Source of the DNA: Corynebacterium terpenotabidum Y-11 | Lineage (GTDB): Bacteria > Actinomycetota > Actinomycetes > Mycobacteriales > Mycobacteriaceae | Length of the DNA stretch: 64,000 bases | Assembly (NCBI RefSeq): GCF_000418365.1 | Contig: NC_021663.1 | Location: forward strand, 2,356,001 to 2,420,000 | Direction: 5' to 3' | Shown: in pieces, positions 17,424 through 26,401 of the stretch | Position numbering within the stretch: position 1 is the first letter of the stretch | Layout: the number at the start of each line of letters is the position of its first letter | Notes under the pieces: model-generated | Told to the model about the DNA's origin: nothing | Database searches by the model: none | Seen by the model: the letters and a program-made list of their open reading frames with translations, nothing else | Translations under genes and position numbers: made by a program

Positions 17424-17441
17424 GCCCCCGGAACATGGGGC
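17424..17441 (+). promoter_or_regulatory. dyad e: GCCCC..GGGGC plus -10 TATTGT
   Basis: GCCCCCGGAACATGGGGC. It directly abuts the predicted -35 (17442-17447), and its centre is 32-33 bp before the first base of TATTGT (17465-17470), the probable -10 of the 17524/18477 unit. It is paired back-to-back with dyad d in one 233-bp divergent region. Confidence 0.58.
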
Positions 17442-17523
17442 TGTCGCGACCCTCTGCGCACAGCTATTGTCCGTCAACAGACGCCGGACAGGCACCACTG
17501 ACGCGACAGCAGAGGATCCCACC

Positions 17524-18345
17524 ATGAGCCATGCCGCACCGACACCCCCGCCCCTGGGCCGATGGGGGCGCGAAGCCGCCGCCCAGAACTCAGTCCCGCA
17601 GTCCACGGCGCAGCCGGGTTCTCAGGTCGGCGGCCAGCCTGTCGTTCAACCCGGGGCCCAGTCCTGGGCGCAGTCCGCAGCGTCACAGGGATGGTCCTCC
17701 ACCGGTGCGCAACCCGCGCCCGGAACAGCCCGCCCTGCTCCGCAGATCAATCTCGACATCCTGCACAATCAGTGGGTGATCGTCGGTGTCTCGGCATTTT
17801 TGGGCCTGCTGTACATCGTGAGCTTCCTCCTCACCTGGGCCCACTACGACGAGCCCTACGAGGAGATCACGATCAACGGCATCGGATTCCTGACGTTACC
17901 GAGCAATTCGGAGTCCAGCATGATCGGAAACGTCTTTCTGCTGCCCGCCCTCGGCGTCGTCGTTTCCCTCGGAGCCGGTGCGTACCATCTCGGTTTCACG
18001 GACGACCGAAAACGCGGTTATAACGAACTTTTCCTCGCCGGCGCGGTGGCTGCCGTGTTCTCCCTGTTCGCGCTGGCCTCCGGAATGCTCATCGGCGAGT
18101 TCATCGAAGATGACTACGGTTTGCTGAAGGGAGTCGGCACGTCATCCGGCGCCGGCCCCTTCCTCTGCCTGTTCCTCAGCGTGGTAACACTCGGTTTTGC
18201 CGCAGCGCTCTATTTCACGAAGCGGCCGACGGCCAATTCGTCCACACTCTTTCCGGTAGGGGCCCTTCCACCGACCTCTGTCAGCGATCCCCAGTCCGGT
18301 GAGCAACCACAGGCCCCGTTCGGCGGTCAGCCGCGGGGATGGTAG
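17524..18345 (+). CDS. four-TM membrane protein with Gln/Pro/Ser-rich N terminus
   Basis: A 273-residue protein of unknown function. The first 85 residues are low-complexity (Gln, Ser, Pro, Gly, Ala) and presumably cytoplasmic. Four TM helices follow at about 90-112, 135-155, 173-195 and 215-235, with a short extracytoplasmic loop (TWAHYDEPYEEITIN) after the first. The C terminus is Pro/Gln-rich. The start is an ATG (MSHAAPTPPPLGRWG) with no strong Shine-Dalgarno; the in-frame upstream extension runs antisense through the TM2 gene and is rejected. Its disordered N terminus plus membrane core resembles the divergent TM2 pair. Confidence 0.75.
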   Translation: MSHAAPTPPPLGRWGREAAAQNSVPQSTAQPGSQVGGQPVVQPGAQSWAQSAASQGWSSTGAQPAPGTARPAPQINLDILHNQWVIVGVSAFLGLLYIVSFLLTWAHYDEPYEEITINGIGFLTLPSNSESSMIGNVFLLPALGVVVSLGAGAYHLGFTDDRKRGYNELFLAGAVAAVFSLFALASGMLIGEFIEDDYGLLKGVGTSSGAGPFLCLFLSVVTLGFAAALYFTKRPTANSSTLFPVGALPPTSVSDPQSGEQPQAPFGGQPRGW

Positions 18346-18476
18346 TTCACCGGTGACCCTCGGCAATCAGCCCACCGTGGTCACCGAAGCCGACGCCACC
18401 GGACCGGCTGCATCACCTCCCTGACTGCCCTACCTGTCCTGTACGCCGACCAGCGAACCATCAACGAAAGACCACC

Positions 18477-19382
18477 ATGCCGCAGAACCCATTCCTGACC
18501 TCCGGGCCCACCGTTCCCGTCCCCGCCACCGGCCCAGGACGTTCCACCGTGGCACTCGCCGTCGTTCTCACACTGGCCGTGGTCGGCCTGCTCACCCTCA
18601 GCGGCATCGTCTTCTGGAAGAGGGACGTACTCTTCGGCTCCGACAACACCACCGCCGCTGCCACCAGTGAGCCGACCGGCGATGCGGCGTCCTTCGCGGA
18701 AAGCACCGGTGGCAGCGGGAGCAGCGGGGACGCCACGGCCGACGACGATGCTGCAGCACCGGCATCCTCGTCCACACGCCTGGTACTCAACACAGGCGGG
18801 GACGCCGACTACATCAACATCAGCAGCCTGCAGAAGTGGGTGGACGACGTCAACAACGGCGACCTCGACGCGCTCACCCGGAAATGCTGGACCTTCCCGG
18901 CCAGCTACATCAAGGAGTTCTACCTCGGCCACACCGACCGCGTCGCCGCCGTGCTCGCGCAGACCCCCGGCGGTGCCCAGACCGGTATCGGATGGGGGGA
19001 TTTCAGTGGCGGGGACAGCGTCTTCGTCACCTGGGCTGAAGGTAACTCCAGCTACGCCTGCCCCAGGATCGACCTCGACGGCGTCGACCCGCTCATCGAT
19101 GACCGGATCGCGCACAACGTCAAGCGTCTGATCCTCCGTGCGCAGGGGAACCCGATCAATCCGACCGACACGCCTGAGAACTACCCCGGACTGATCTGCG
19201 ATCGGGTTGTCGGCGAAACCAACACCGACGTCCACAACCTGGACCAGGCCGATCCCAACGACATCGACATCACGAACAGCAACTACACTGACCACTTGGA
19301 CAGCTGGACCGGCCGGTCCGGAGACGTTTCACTCAGTGGAAAATCGAGCTTCGGTACTCCCTGCGTCATGGAGTCGAACTGA
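18477..19382 (+). CDS. anchored extracytoplasmic protein, unknown function
   Basis: A 301-residue protein. It has a short cytoplasmic N terminus, one TM helix (about 24-48), an Ala/Ser/Thr/Asp-rich linker (about 55-100), then a folded domain of about 200 residues (SSLQKWVDDVNNGDLDALTRKCWTF...). Cysteines at RKCWTF, YACPRI, LICDRV and GTPCVM could form two disulfides. The architecture matches the anchored proteins at 11471 and 12260, though I see no clear sequence identity. It lies 131 bp downstream of 17524 with no obvious terminator between them. Confidence 0.75.
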   Translation: MPQNPFLTSGPTVPVPATGPGRSTVALAVVLTLAVVGLLTLSGIVFWKRDVLFGSDNTTAAATSEPTGDAASFAESTGGSGSSGDATADDDAAAPASSSTRLVLNTGGDADYINISSLQKWVDDVNNGDLDALTRKCWTFPASYIKEFYLGHTDRVAAVLAQTPGGAQTGIGWGDFSGGDSVFVTWAEGNSSYACPRIDLDGVDPLIDDRIAHNVKRLILRAQGNPINPTDTPENYPGLICDRVVGETNTDVHNLDQADPNDIDITNSNYTDHLDSWTGRSGDVSLSGKSSFGTPCVMESN

Positions 19383-19425
19383 CAGGTCGAACTACGAGGC
19401 CTGACCCCGAACCCTCCGCCCCGCG

Positions 19426-20121
19426 TCACGGGATCACCGGATCCGTCGGCCCGGGCAGGAACCCGTCCTCCTGGGCACGGAACGCCAGCTCGATCTTGGT
19501 ATTCGCCCGGCGTCCGACCTCCTGGTACTTCTTCTTGATCCGCTCCAGGTAGTCATTGACCGTGTCTTGCGCCAGACCGGTGATCGTCGCGACCCGCTTC
19601 GCCGGTTCACCGGAGGCGTACAGCTCCAGGACCTCCTGCTGACGCGGTGAGAGATGCACCTCCTGCCACGGCACCTCCCGGTCCCCGACCTCACAGGTCT
19701 CGTCGTCACTGTCAACGGCGGACGCCCACTCCGTGGTGAGGAACGGCTGACCGCTCGCCGCCGCCCGGATCGCCTCCAGCAGCACCTCGGGGTGCTCAGA
19801 CTTCGGCATGATCCCGCTCACCCCAGCCCGCAGCGCACGTCGTACCAGGTAGGGGCTCTCCAGAGCGGAGAGGATGAGGATGTTGTCGGTTACCTCGGCC
19901 AGCATTCCGACGTTCACCGCCGGGTCAGAATCATCACCCAGACGCAGGTCAAGCACCACGAGGTCGAGCCGGGAACCGTCCTGGGCGACAAGCAGGTCGG
20001 GCACGGTCGGATACATGCCGACGAAGGTGAGGTCCGGGGCCGAACCGACGACGGAGGCCAGACCCCGCAGCGACAGTTCATGGTCATCTACCGCAGCGAT
20101 GCGGCGAAGCGGCGCATTCAT
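19426..20121 (-). CDS. two-component response regulator, NarL/LuxR family
   Basis: A 231-residue DNA-binding response regulator. The receiver domain (about 6-125) has the acidic pair VDDHE (Asp12-Asp13), phospho-acceptor Asp58 (VVLDLRLGDD), Ser85 and Lys107 (IMPKSE). The C-terminal LuxR-type HTH is at about 155-212 (LSPRQQEVLELYASGEPAKR..GLAQDTVNDYLERIKKKYQ). ATG 20121 follows a TACGAT -10-like box by only six bases, suggesting a short or absent leader. It lies 156 bp downstream of the sensor kinase gene on the same strand and is its evident partner. It is the best candidate to bind the CCCC..GGGG dyads of the module, by inference only. Confidence 0.92.
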   Translation of the reverse strand: MNAPLRRIAAVDDHELSLRGLASVVGSAPDLTFVGMYPTVPDLLVAQDGSRLDLVVLDLRLGDDSDPAVNVGMLAEVTDNILILSALESPYLVRRALRAGVSGIMPKSEHPEVLLEAIRAAASGQPFLTTEWASAVDSDDETCEVGDREVPWQEVHLSPRQQEVLELYASGEPAKRVATITGLAQDTVNDYLERIKKKYQEVGRRANTKIELAFRAQEDGFLPGPTDPVIP

Positions 20122-20277
20122 AAGATTATCGTAGCGTTCACCTCTCAGGTTGCGCCGAACGGAACAGCTGACCACGGGCAACGTCCGCCCCTGAGAGGGG
20201 GTGTCAGAAAACGTTCTCAGGATGAGACGGAACCGTCCGCCCGGAGGAATCGGCGTACCTGCGGACAACGGCGGATG

Positions 20278-22530
20278 TCACGGATCCGCCCTCTCCGGGA
20301 GGCGCCCGCCGGAGGCGTCGTAGCGGACCAGCCCGGCGCTGTCGCGGACCGTGGCGAAGGCCTCCCTCCCGGCGGGCAGCAGGCGCACGGTGACGTGGTC
20401 ACCGGGCGTTGCGACGTCCAGCGCATAGAGGATGTCACCGAGGAGACGGTCGATGACCACTGGAGCGTCCCCGGTCGGCGTCCGACCGGACCGGTCGTCG
20501 AGTAGCAGCACCGTCACTCCCCGGGCACGGGCGTCCCACACCGCCTCGCGCAGGACGGGGAGGTTCAACAGGGGCGAGCGGATCATGTCCCGTAACTGCA
20601 GTTCCGTGAGCCGGGCACGGCGGGACAGCGCCTCCGAAACCTCACCGGACCGACTCGCCGCGGTGAACACCGGCCCGGCGGTGAGCTCCAGCATCCGGAG
20701 GTTCTCGGCCCGACGCTGTGTCACCTCGTCGGCCGCCGCCTTCTCCTGCGCAGCATGACGCAACACCTCGCTCGCCGCCGGCACCCGCCACAGGAACGAC
20801 TGCACCCGGACCACCACCGCCACCGACGCGACCACGATGATCGAGGCCACCGCGAACTGCAGTTCGTTGTGGTAGTCGGTGGGCCCGATGCCTGCCAGCG
20901 TAAGTACCGTCAGCAGGACAATGCCTCCGCCGACGACGACCACCGCATGCCAGGGCCGACGCCGTGTCGGCAGCAGCAGGGCGACGAAGGCCACCGCCGC
21001 CAAATGCCACTGACTCAGCCATGTGGCGTCCCCCTCCGGTTCCTGCCACACGCCCACGGCCAGCGCGACCCACAGGACGACGACGACCGAGGCCGCCTGC
21101 CACGACCGCAGCGGGGCGGAGTCTCCCGGCATCACCAGGGCAGTCGCCACGGCGAGCAGTATCCAGGTCACCACGGTGACCGGAGTGGACGCGGAATCCG
21201 CAGCCACCGCCATCGCCGCGAACACACCCACCACCGACACACCGAAGAGGGCGTACATGACGGCGTTGAGCCCGAGATGTTCCCACAGGACCGTACGGTC
21301 AAGAACATCGGAGGGGGCATCCTCCACCGGGTCTGGCGACGTGCCCTCCCAGGTCAGGCGGATGGTCGTCCCTTCCCCCGGGGTCGAGGAAATCTGCACG
21401 GCACCGCCATCGACGGCGTCCATCCGGCCCTGGACGGAGATCCGCAGACCCGCCGCCGTGGGACGCAGATCCGCCATGGTGAAACCGGCGCCGTCGTCGC
21501 AGTAGGTCAGGTCCATGCGCGCGGGTCCGATGACAATCCGGCACTCCCGGGTGGCACCGTCACCGGCATGCCGGGCGGAGTTGCGCGCCACCTCCGCCAA
21601 GGCCATGAGCATCGGGGACGCCACCGCTGTCGGTACCGACCTCGCCTCCGGGTCGATCGTGGTGATGATCCGGCAGTCCGGGGTGATGTCCTCCACCGCC
21701 CGGGTCGCCGTATCGACGACGTGTTCCGGGCTGACATCCAGGGTGGCGGAGGTGGTGAACGCGAGTCGCAGATCATGCCGACTCTGCGGGACGACGCGGT
21801 CGGCGATGGACGAAAGGTGCGAGAGCACATCGTCGTGGATCTGCGCGGTGAACCGGGCCATCTCCCCGTCCCGTGCCCGTTGCCGGTTGGCCCGAATGCT
21901 GTTGCGCCACGCGGATTCCTCCGCCAGGTCCACCGACCGGCCGATCCGCAGTGCCCCGGAGACGATGACGCAGAGATAGACCGCGATGATGAGGGTGTGA
22001 CCCACGTATGCGATGAACTCCGCGATGCTGTCGGTCCCCCTGATCACCGCATTGGCGACGGCGGCAGTCCCACTCACACTCAGGACGTAGCCGACCGTCG
22101 CCACCGGCGGGGCCGTGAGTGCGAATGCGATGGCGGGTATGACAGTGAAGGCGCTGAACCACAGGCCGGGCGCCCCTCCGTCATGACCGGAGTCCGGGCG
22201 GAACACGAGGAGAAGAACAGCGACGACGAGGGTCGCGGCGGTGAGGCGCAGGGCGACGATGAGTTCACCGGTACGGCCCCGGAGCCAGGTGATGAGTAGA
22301 CAGATCTCGGCGCCGATGAACAGTAGTGCGGTGGTGATGACGTACCAGTTGCCGGAGACCCAACCCCCGGTCGTTGTCGTGGTTGGGTCAGCTGCGGTCT
22401 GTTCGGTGACGGCAATTCCGGGTGCCAGCGTGATGATGAACGCCACAGGCCAGGCGCAGATGATGACCAGCGCGACGATCCGGAGCATGGTGACCCGCAC
22501 CGACGGTCCCGGGCGGCGTAGCTGTTCCAC
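20278..22530 (-). CDS. sensor histidine kinase with two membrane blocks
   Basis: A kinase of about 750 residues with an unusual layout: N-terminal membrane block (about 15-200), H-box with His232 (AQIHDDVLSHL), HATPase domain with N-box (LAEVARNSARHA), G1 (CDDGAGF, near 343) and G2 (GLRISVQGRM, near 363), a second membrane block of about six TM helices (about 410-590), a coiled coil, and a C-terminal module (LREAVWDARARGVTVLLLDD). The catalytic core in the middle of the chain, followed by more membrane segments, is atypical. The GTG at 22530 is chosen because it aligns the N terminus with the paralogue at 7041-8768; an ATG at 22584 or 22488 is possible. The longer in-frame extension overlaps topA and is rejected. 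The stimulus is unknown. Confidence 0.85.
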   Translation of the reverse strand: MEQLRRPGPSVRVTMLRIVALVIICAWPVAFIITLAPGIAVTEQTAADPTTTTTGGWVSGNWYVITTALLFIGAEICLLITWLRGRTGELIVALRLTAATLVVAVLLLVFRPDSGHDGGAPGLWFSAFTVIPAIAFALTAPPVATVGYVLSVSGTAAVANAVIRGTDSIAEFIAYVGHTLIIAVYLCVIVSGALRIGRSVDLAEESAWRNSIRANRQRARDGEMARFTAQIHDDVLSHLSSIADRVVPQSRHDLRLAFTTSATLDVSPEHVVDTATRAVEDITPDCRIITTIDPEARSVPTAVASPMLMALAEVARNSARHAGDGATRECRIVIGPARMDLTYCDDGAGFTMADLRPTAAGLRISVQGRMDAVDGGAVQISSTPGEGTTIRLTWEGTSPDPVEDAPSDVLDRTVLWEHLGLNAVMYALFGVSVVGVFAAMAVAADSASTPVTVVTWILLAVATALVMPGDSAPLRSWQAASVVVVLWVALAVGVWQEPEGDATWLSQWHLAAVAFVALLLPTRRRPWHAVVVVGGGIVLLTVLTLAGIGPTDYHNELQFAVASIIVVASVAVVVRVQSFLWRVPAASEVLRHAAQEKAAADEVTQRRAENLRMLELTAGPVFTAASRSGEVSEALSRRARLTELQLRDMIRSPLLNLPVLREAVWDARARGVTVLLLDDRSGRTPTGDAPVVIDRLLGDILYALDVATPGDHVTVRLLPAGREAFATVRDSAGLVRYDASGGRLPERADP

Positions 22531-22633
22531 AGTAGGAGGATACGCCCGGCGGCGATGGCGGTTGAGGCGTATCCGCGCCACCATTGTCGGGGGCAGGTTG
22601 TCGCCGATTGGCGACCGGTGCGCCGGGCCCCGG

Positions 22634-25600
22634 CTACCTCGCCGTCTTCTTGGCAGCTGCCTTCTTCGCAGTGGTCTTCTTCGCAGCTGCCTTCTTCGCG
22701 GTGGCCTTCTTCGCGGTGGCCTTCTTGGCCCCGGTCTTCTTCGCCGGAGCCTTCCGGGCACGCGTCGAGGTCGCCGCCGGGCCGCCGTCCGCCGCCTCCT
22801 TGGCACGCCGCTCACTGAGCAGCTCATTGCCCCGGGCGTCCGTCATCGTCTCCGGCGTATCACCACGGCGCAGCGATGCATTCGTCACCCCGTCCGTCAC
22901 ATAGGGGCCGAATCGACCTTCCTTCACCGTCATCGGCTTACCGGAGACGTCATTGTCGCCCAGCTGCTTCAGCGGAGGCTTCGCTGCAGCCCGGCCACGA
23001 CGCTTCGGCTCGGCGTAGATCCGCCGCGCCTCATCCAACGTCACCGTGAAGATCTGCTCCTCACTGGCCAGTGACCGCGAGTCATTCCCCTTCTTCAGGT
23101 ACGGCCCGAAACGCCCGTTCTGGGCGGTGATCATCTCACCGTCGGACGGATCCACCCCCACATCACGCGGCAGCGCCATTACCTTCAACGCCTCATCCAG
23201 CGTCACCGTCGCCGGATCCATTGAGGACAGCAACGACGCCGTCTTGGGCTTCAGCGTCTCTTCGAGAATCTCCTTGATCCGCTTCGCCTTCTTCGCCTCC
23301 GCGGTCTTCGTCTCCCGGCTCAGCGGCTTCTTGCCCTCCGCGGCCCGGGCGGCATCCTCCGCATCGCGTTCTGCGTCGATGACCTTCTCCGCCTCCGCGG
23401 TGACGCGCGCCTCCTCGTCATCCTTGACCCGCTCCGTGACGTACGGGCCGTAGCGGCCTTCCCTCGCCACGATGACGCGCCCGCTGTCCGGGTGCACACC
23501 CAGCTCACGGCCACCCTGCGGGGTGGCGAACAGCTTCTCCGCCATCTCCAGGGTCAGTTCGTCCGGCAGCACTCCCTCGGGCAGGTTCGCCCGCTGCACC
23601 GTCGGCTCCGCCGGCTCACCCGAGGCGGTCACGGCACCCGGGACCGTCGGAATGATCCGCTCCAGGTACGCGCCGTAGCGTCCCACCCGCACCACCACCG
23701 GAACACCGTTGGCGTCATCGAAGAGGTGCAGGGAATTCACCTGGCGGGCGTCGATCTGCTCCAGATTGTCGGCGACGAGGTGCTTCAGCCCACCGAGCCG
23801 GGCCACGGTCTCCGCCGTCGCCTCGGACGCCGCGGCGTCCCCGAAGTAGAAGCCCTGCAGCCAGTGCGACCGGTTCTCCCGGCCACGGGCGATCTCGTCG
23901 AGTTCATCCTCCATCGAGGAGGTGAACTCGTAGTCCACCAGCGACCCGAAGTTGTCCTCCATCAGACCGACCACGGCGAAAGCCGTCCAGCTCGGCACCA
24001 GTGCTGATCCGCGGGAGACCACGTACCCGCGGTCCTTGATCGTCTTGATGATCGACGCGTACGTCGACGGACGTCCGATCCCGAGCTCCTCCATCGTCTT
24101 CACCAGCGACGCCTCGGTGTAGCGCGCCGGCGGCTGCGTCTCATGCCCCTTCGCCCCGACCTCGGACGCGTCCAGTGCGTCACCGATCGCCAGCACCGGC
24201 AGTGCCTTCTCGGCGTTGTCCGCGACATCGCGCCCGTCGGCAGTGCGCGTGGTCTCCACATAGGCCTTGAGGAAGCCGGGGAAGGTGATCGTCCGGCCCG
24301 TGGCCTGGAAGTCGGTGTTCTCCCCCGACGTCGCGGTCCCGGAGACCGTCACCTTCATCGAGGTTCCGCGGGCGTCCGCCATCTGGGACGCCACGGTGCG
24401 CTGCCAGATCAGCTCGTAGAGCTTGAATTCCTCGGCGTCCAACTGGGACGCGAGCGCACCCGGGGTACGGAAGGTCTCGCCCGCTGGACGGATCGCCTCG
24501 TGCGCCTCCTGGCTGTTCTTCACCTTGCGGGTGTACTGACGCGGGGCATCGTGCACGAACGCCGGACCGTAGAGTTCCTTCGCCTGCTGGCGCGCCGCCG
24601 CGATACCGGACGCCGACAACGTGGTCGAGTCGGTACGCATGTAGGTGATATGGCCGTTCTCGTAGAGGCGCTGCGCGATACGCATCGTCCGCTCCGAGGT
24701 GAAGTGCAGTTTACGGCCGGCCTCCTGCTGCAGCGTCGAGGTCATGAACGGCGCGTAGGGACGCCGGGTGTACGGCTTCTCCTCGACGCCGCTCACCGCC
24801 AGGGTCACACCGGTCAACGCCGCTGCCAGGGCCTCGGCCCGGGCCTTGTCCAGCACCGTGAGGTTCTGCTGCGCCTTGCCGGTCTTCAGCTTCCCGTCGT
24901 CCCCGAAGTCACGCCCCTGCGCCACGCGGGCGCCGTCGACCGCGACAAGGTTGGCCTCGAAGGTGCGCGGGTTGGTGTGGTCCTGTGCCGCCCCTTCCCC
25001 ACGGTCCAGCGTGGCGGTGAGATCCCAGTACCCGGCCTTGACGAACGCCATGCGCTCCCGCTCCCGGCGCACGATGACGCGCGTCGCCACGGACTGCACC
25101 CGGCCCGCCGACAGTCGCGGCATGACCTTCTTCCACAGCACCGGGGAAACCTCGTAGCCGTAGAGCCGGTCGAGCACGCGACGGGTCTCCTGGGCGTCCA
25201 CCAGATCGAGGTCGAGTTCGCGGGTATTGTCCGCAGCCTCCCGGATCGCCTCCGGGGTGATCTCGTGGAAGACCATGCGGCGCACCGGCACCTTCGGCTT
25301 CAGGACCTCCAGCAGGTGCCAGGCGATCGCCTCGCCTTCGCGGTCGGGGTCGGTGGCCAGCAGCAGTTCATCGCACTGCTTGAGTTTCGCCTTGAGGTCG
25401 GAGACCTTCTTCTTCTTGTCCGGGCTGACAAGGTACAGCGGCTGGAAGTCCTCGTCGACATTCACGCCGAGCCGCGCCCACGGTTCCTTCTTGTACTTCG
25501 GGGGCACATCGGCGGCACCGCGGGGCAGATCACGGATGTGACCGACGGAGGCCTCGACGATGTATCCGTCGCCGAGGTAGCGCTGGATCTTCTTCGCTTT

Positions 25601-25660
25601 CGTGGCACTCTCCACGATCACGAGCTTCTTCCCGCCGCCGTCCACACCCTGCGCTGCCAT
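22634..25660 (-). CDS. topA: DNA topoisomerase I (TopA)
   Basis: A 1008-residue type IA topoisomerase that relaxes negative supercoils. The TOPRIM domain carries Glu17 (VIVESATKAKKI) and Asp104/Asp106/Glu108 (ATDPDREGEA), and the catalytic Tyr340 lies in ITYMRTDSTTLS. The SAGRVQSVA motif is present. The C-terminal half carries the repeated GRFGPYV-type units of actinobacterial TopA. The last 45 residues form a Lys/Ala tail of AKK(A/T) repeats like that of mycobacterial TopA, which binds DNA and aids processivity. ATG 25660 has a modest upstream GGGCGG. The long opposite-strand reading frame across this gene is a shadow of its codon bias. Confidence 0.98.
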   Translation of the reverse strand: MAAQGVDGGGKKLVIVESATKAKKIQRYLGDGYIVEASVGHIRDLPRGAADVPPKYKKEPWARLGVNVDEDFQPLYLVSPDKKKKVSDLKAKLKQCDELLLATDPDREGEAIAWHLLEVLKPKVPVRRMVFHEITPEAIREAADNTRELDLDLVDAQETRRVLDRLYGYEVSPVLWKKVMPRLSAGRVQSVATRVIVRRERERMAFVKAGYWDLTATLDRGEGAAQDHTNPRTFEANLVAVDGARVAQGRDFGDDGKLKTGKAQQNLTVLDKARAEALAAALTGVTLAVSGVEEKPYTRRPYAPFMTSTLQQEAGRKLHFTSERTMRIAQRLYENGHITYMRTDSTTLSASGIAAARQQAKELYGPAFVHDAPRQYTRKVKNSQEAHEAIRPAGETFRTPGALASQLDAEEFKLYELIWQRTVASQMADARGTSMKVTVSGTATSGENTDFQATGRTITFPGFLKAYVETTRTADGRDVADNAEKALPVLAIGDALDASEVGAKGHETQPPARYTEASLVKTMEELGIGRPSTYASIIKTIKDRGYVVSRGSALVPSWTAFAVVGLMEDNFGSLVDYEFTSSMEDELDEIARGRENRSHWLQGFYFGDAAASEATAETVARLGGLKHLVADNLEQIDARQVNSLHLFDDANGVPVVVRVGRYGAYLERIIPTVPGAVTASGEPAEPTVQRANLPEGVLPDELTLEMAEKLFATPQGGRELGVHPDSGRVIVAREGRYGPYVTERVKDDEEARVTAEAEKVIDAERDAEDAARAAEGKKPLSRETKTAEAKKAKRIKEILEETLKPKTASLLSSMDPATVTLDEALKVMALPRDVGVDPSDGEMITAQNGRFGPYLKKGNDSRSLASEEQIFTVTLDEARRIYAEPKRRGRAAAKPPLKQLGDNDVSGKPMTVKEGRFGPYVTDGVTNASLRRGDTPETMTDARGNELLSERRAKEAADGGPAATSTRARKAPAKKTGAKKATAKKATAKKAAAKKTTAKKAAAKKTAR

Positions 25661-25759
25661 CCGGTCCGCCCTACCTTCTTACGTCGAAACCACTCTCGCC
25701 GTGCGACCCTACACGGCCCGCAGGGCCGGTGTGAGTTCCCCCGCGCAGTAACGGGGGTG

Positions 25760-26401
25760 TCAGCCGTTCGCCACAATGAAACGGGTGCGCCGGTGGGCCG
25801 GGGTCTCCAGTTCGTCGAGAGCCGCCGTCGCGAAGGTCCCGGTGGTGACGAAACCGCCGGCCGGCCGGTCATCGCTGAGCAGGTAGGACGCCGTGGCCGC
25901 ACCCGGTGCGATCTCCGGGGCCGGTGCCAGCATCACCCAGTCCAGGGATTCCGGGGCGGCGCGCCAGAGGTCCAGGATCTGCGCGAAGCTCTCTGCCTCC
26001 GCCTTGTAGTCGGCGGGGAAGCCGGGTGCGTCCTTGAACATGATGCCCTCGGGGGTGAAGGTCGCCCCGGCGCCGCCGACAATGAAAATGCGAGCGGTGG
26101 TCCCCTGGTCCGCCAGCGCGGAGATGAGGGCGGCGTGGGCGTCGATGATCGGCTGGACGCTGCTGCCGTCGCGTGGGCCGGGGATGGAGAAGACGATGTT
26201 GTCGGTGGCTGCCGCGCGGGCGGCAACGTCCGCAGTGTCTCCGATGTCACCAGTGACGTAGGTGACGCCGGCGACCGGGTCGGCGACCTGTTCGGGAGCC
26301 TTCCGGGTGACGCCGGTGACGTCGACGCCGCGGGCGGCGGCCTCTGCGGTGATGGCGGAGCCGATCATGCCGGTGGATCCGTAGACGGTGAGAGTGTTCA
26401 T
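25760..26401 (-). CDS. NAD(P)-binding, NmrA/SDR-like oxidoreductase
   Basis: A 213-residue atypical short-chain dehydrogenase. The N-terminal Rossmann motif GSTGMIG (8-14) binds a dinucleotide. The protein then follows the NAD(P)H-binding (NmrA/YwnB-like) fold (GVTYVTGDIGD..., RIFIVGGAGA, APEIAPGAA). It has no classical YxxxK dyad, so it may be a redox-sensing or isoflavone-reductase-like protein. AGGAGG sits just before ATG 26401. It is divergent from an HxlR regulator gene 151 bp away, a common arrangement in which the regulator controls the reductase. Confidence 0.85.
   Translation of the reverse strand: MNTLTVYGSTGMIGSAITAEAAARGVDVTGVTRKAPEQVADPVAGVTYVTGDIGDTADVAARAAATDNIVFSIPGPRDGSSVQPIIDAHAALISALADQGTTARIFIVGGAGATFTPEGIMFKDAPGFPADYKAEAESFAQILDLWRAAPESLDWVMLAPAPEIAPGAATASYLLSDDRPAGGFVTTGTFATAALDELETPAHRRTRFIVANG

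Noticed and set aside
20186..20202. CCCC-TGAGA-GGGGG dyad between the response regulator and the kinase gene as a sixth copy of the shared site
   Set aside because: The spacer is 5, and its centre is about 61 bp from the regulator's -10-like TACGAT, out of line with the other copies.
3996..22530. Genomic island with integrase or insertion-sequence ends
   Set aside because: No transposase, integrase, tRNA-end repeat or clear composition break could be seen by eye, so only an accessory interval is claimed.
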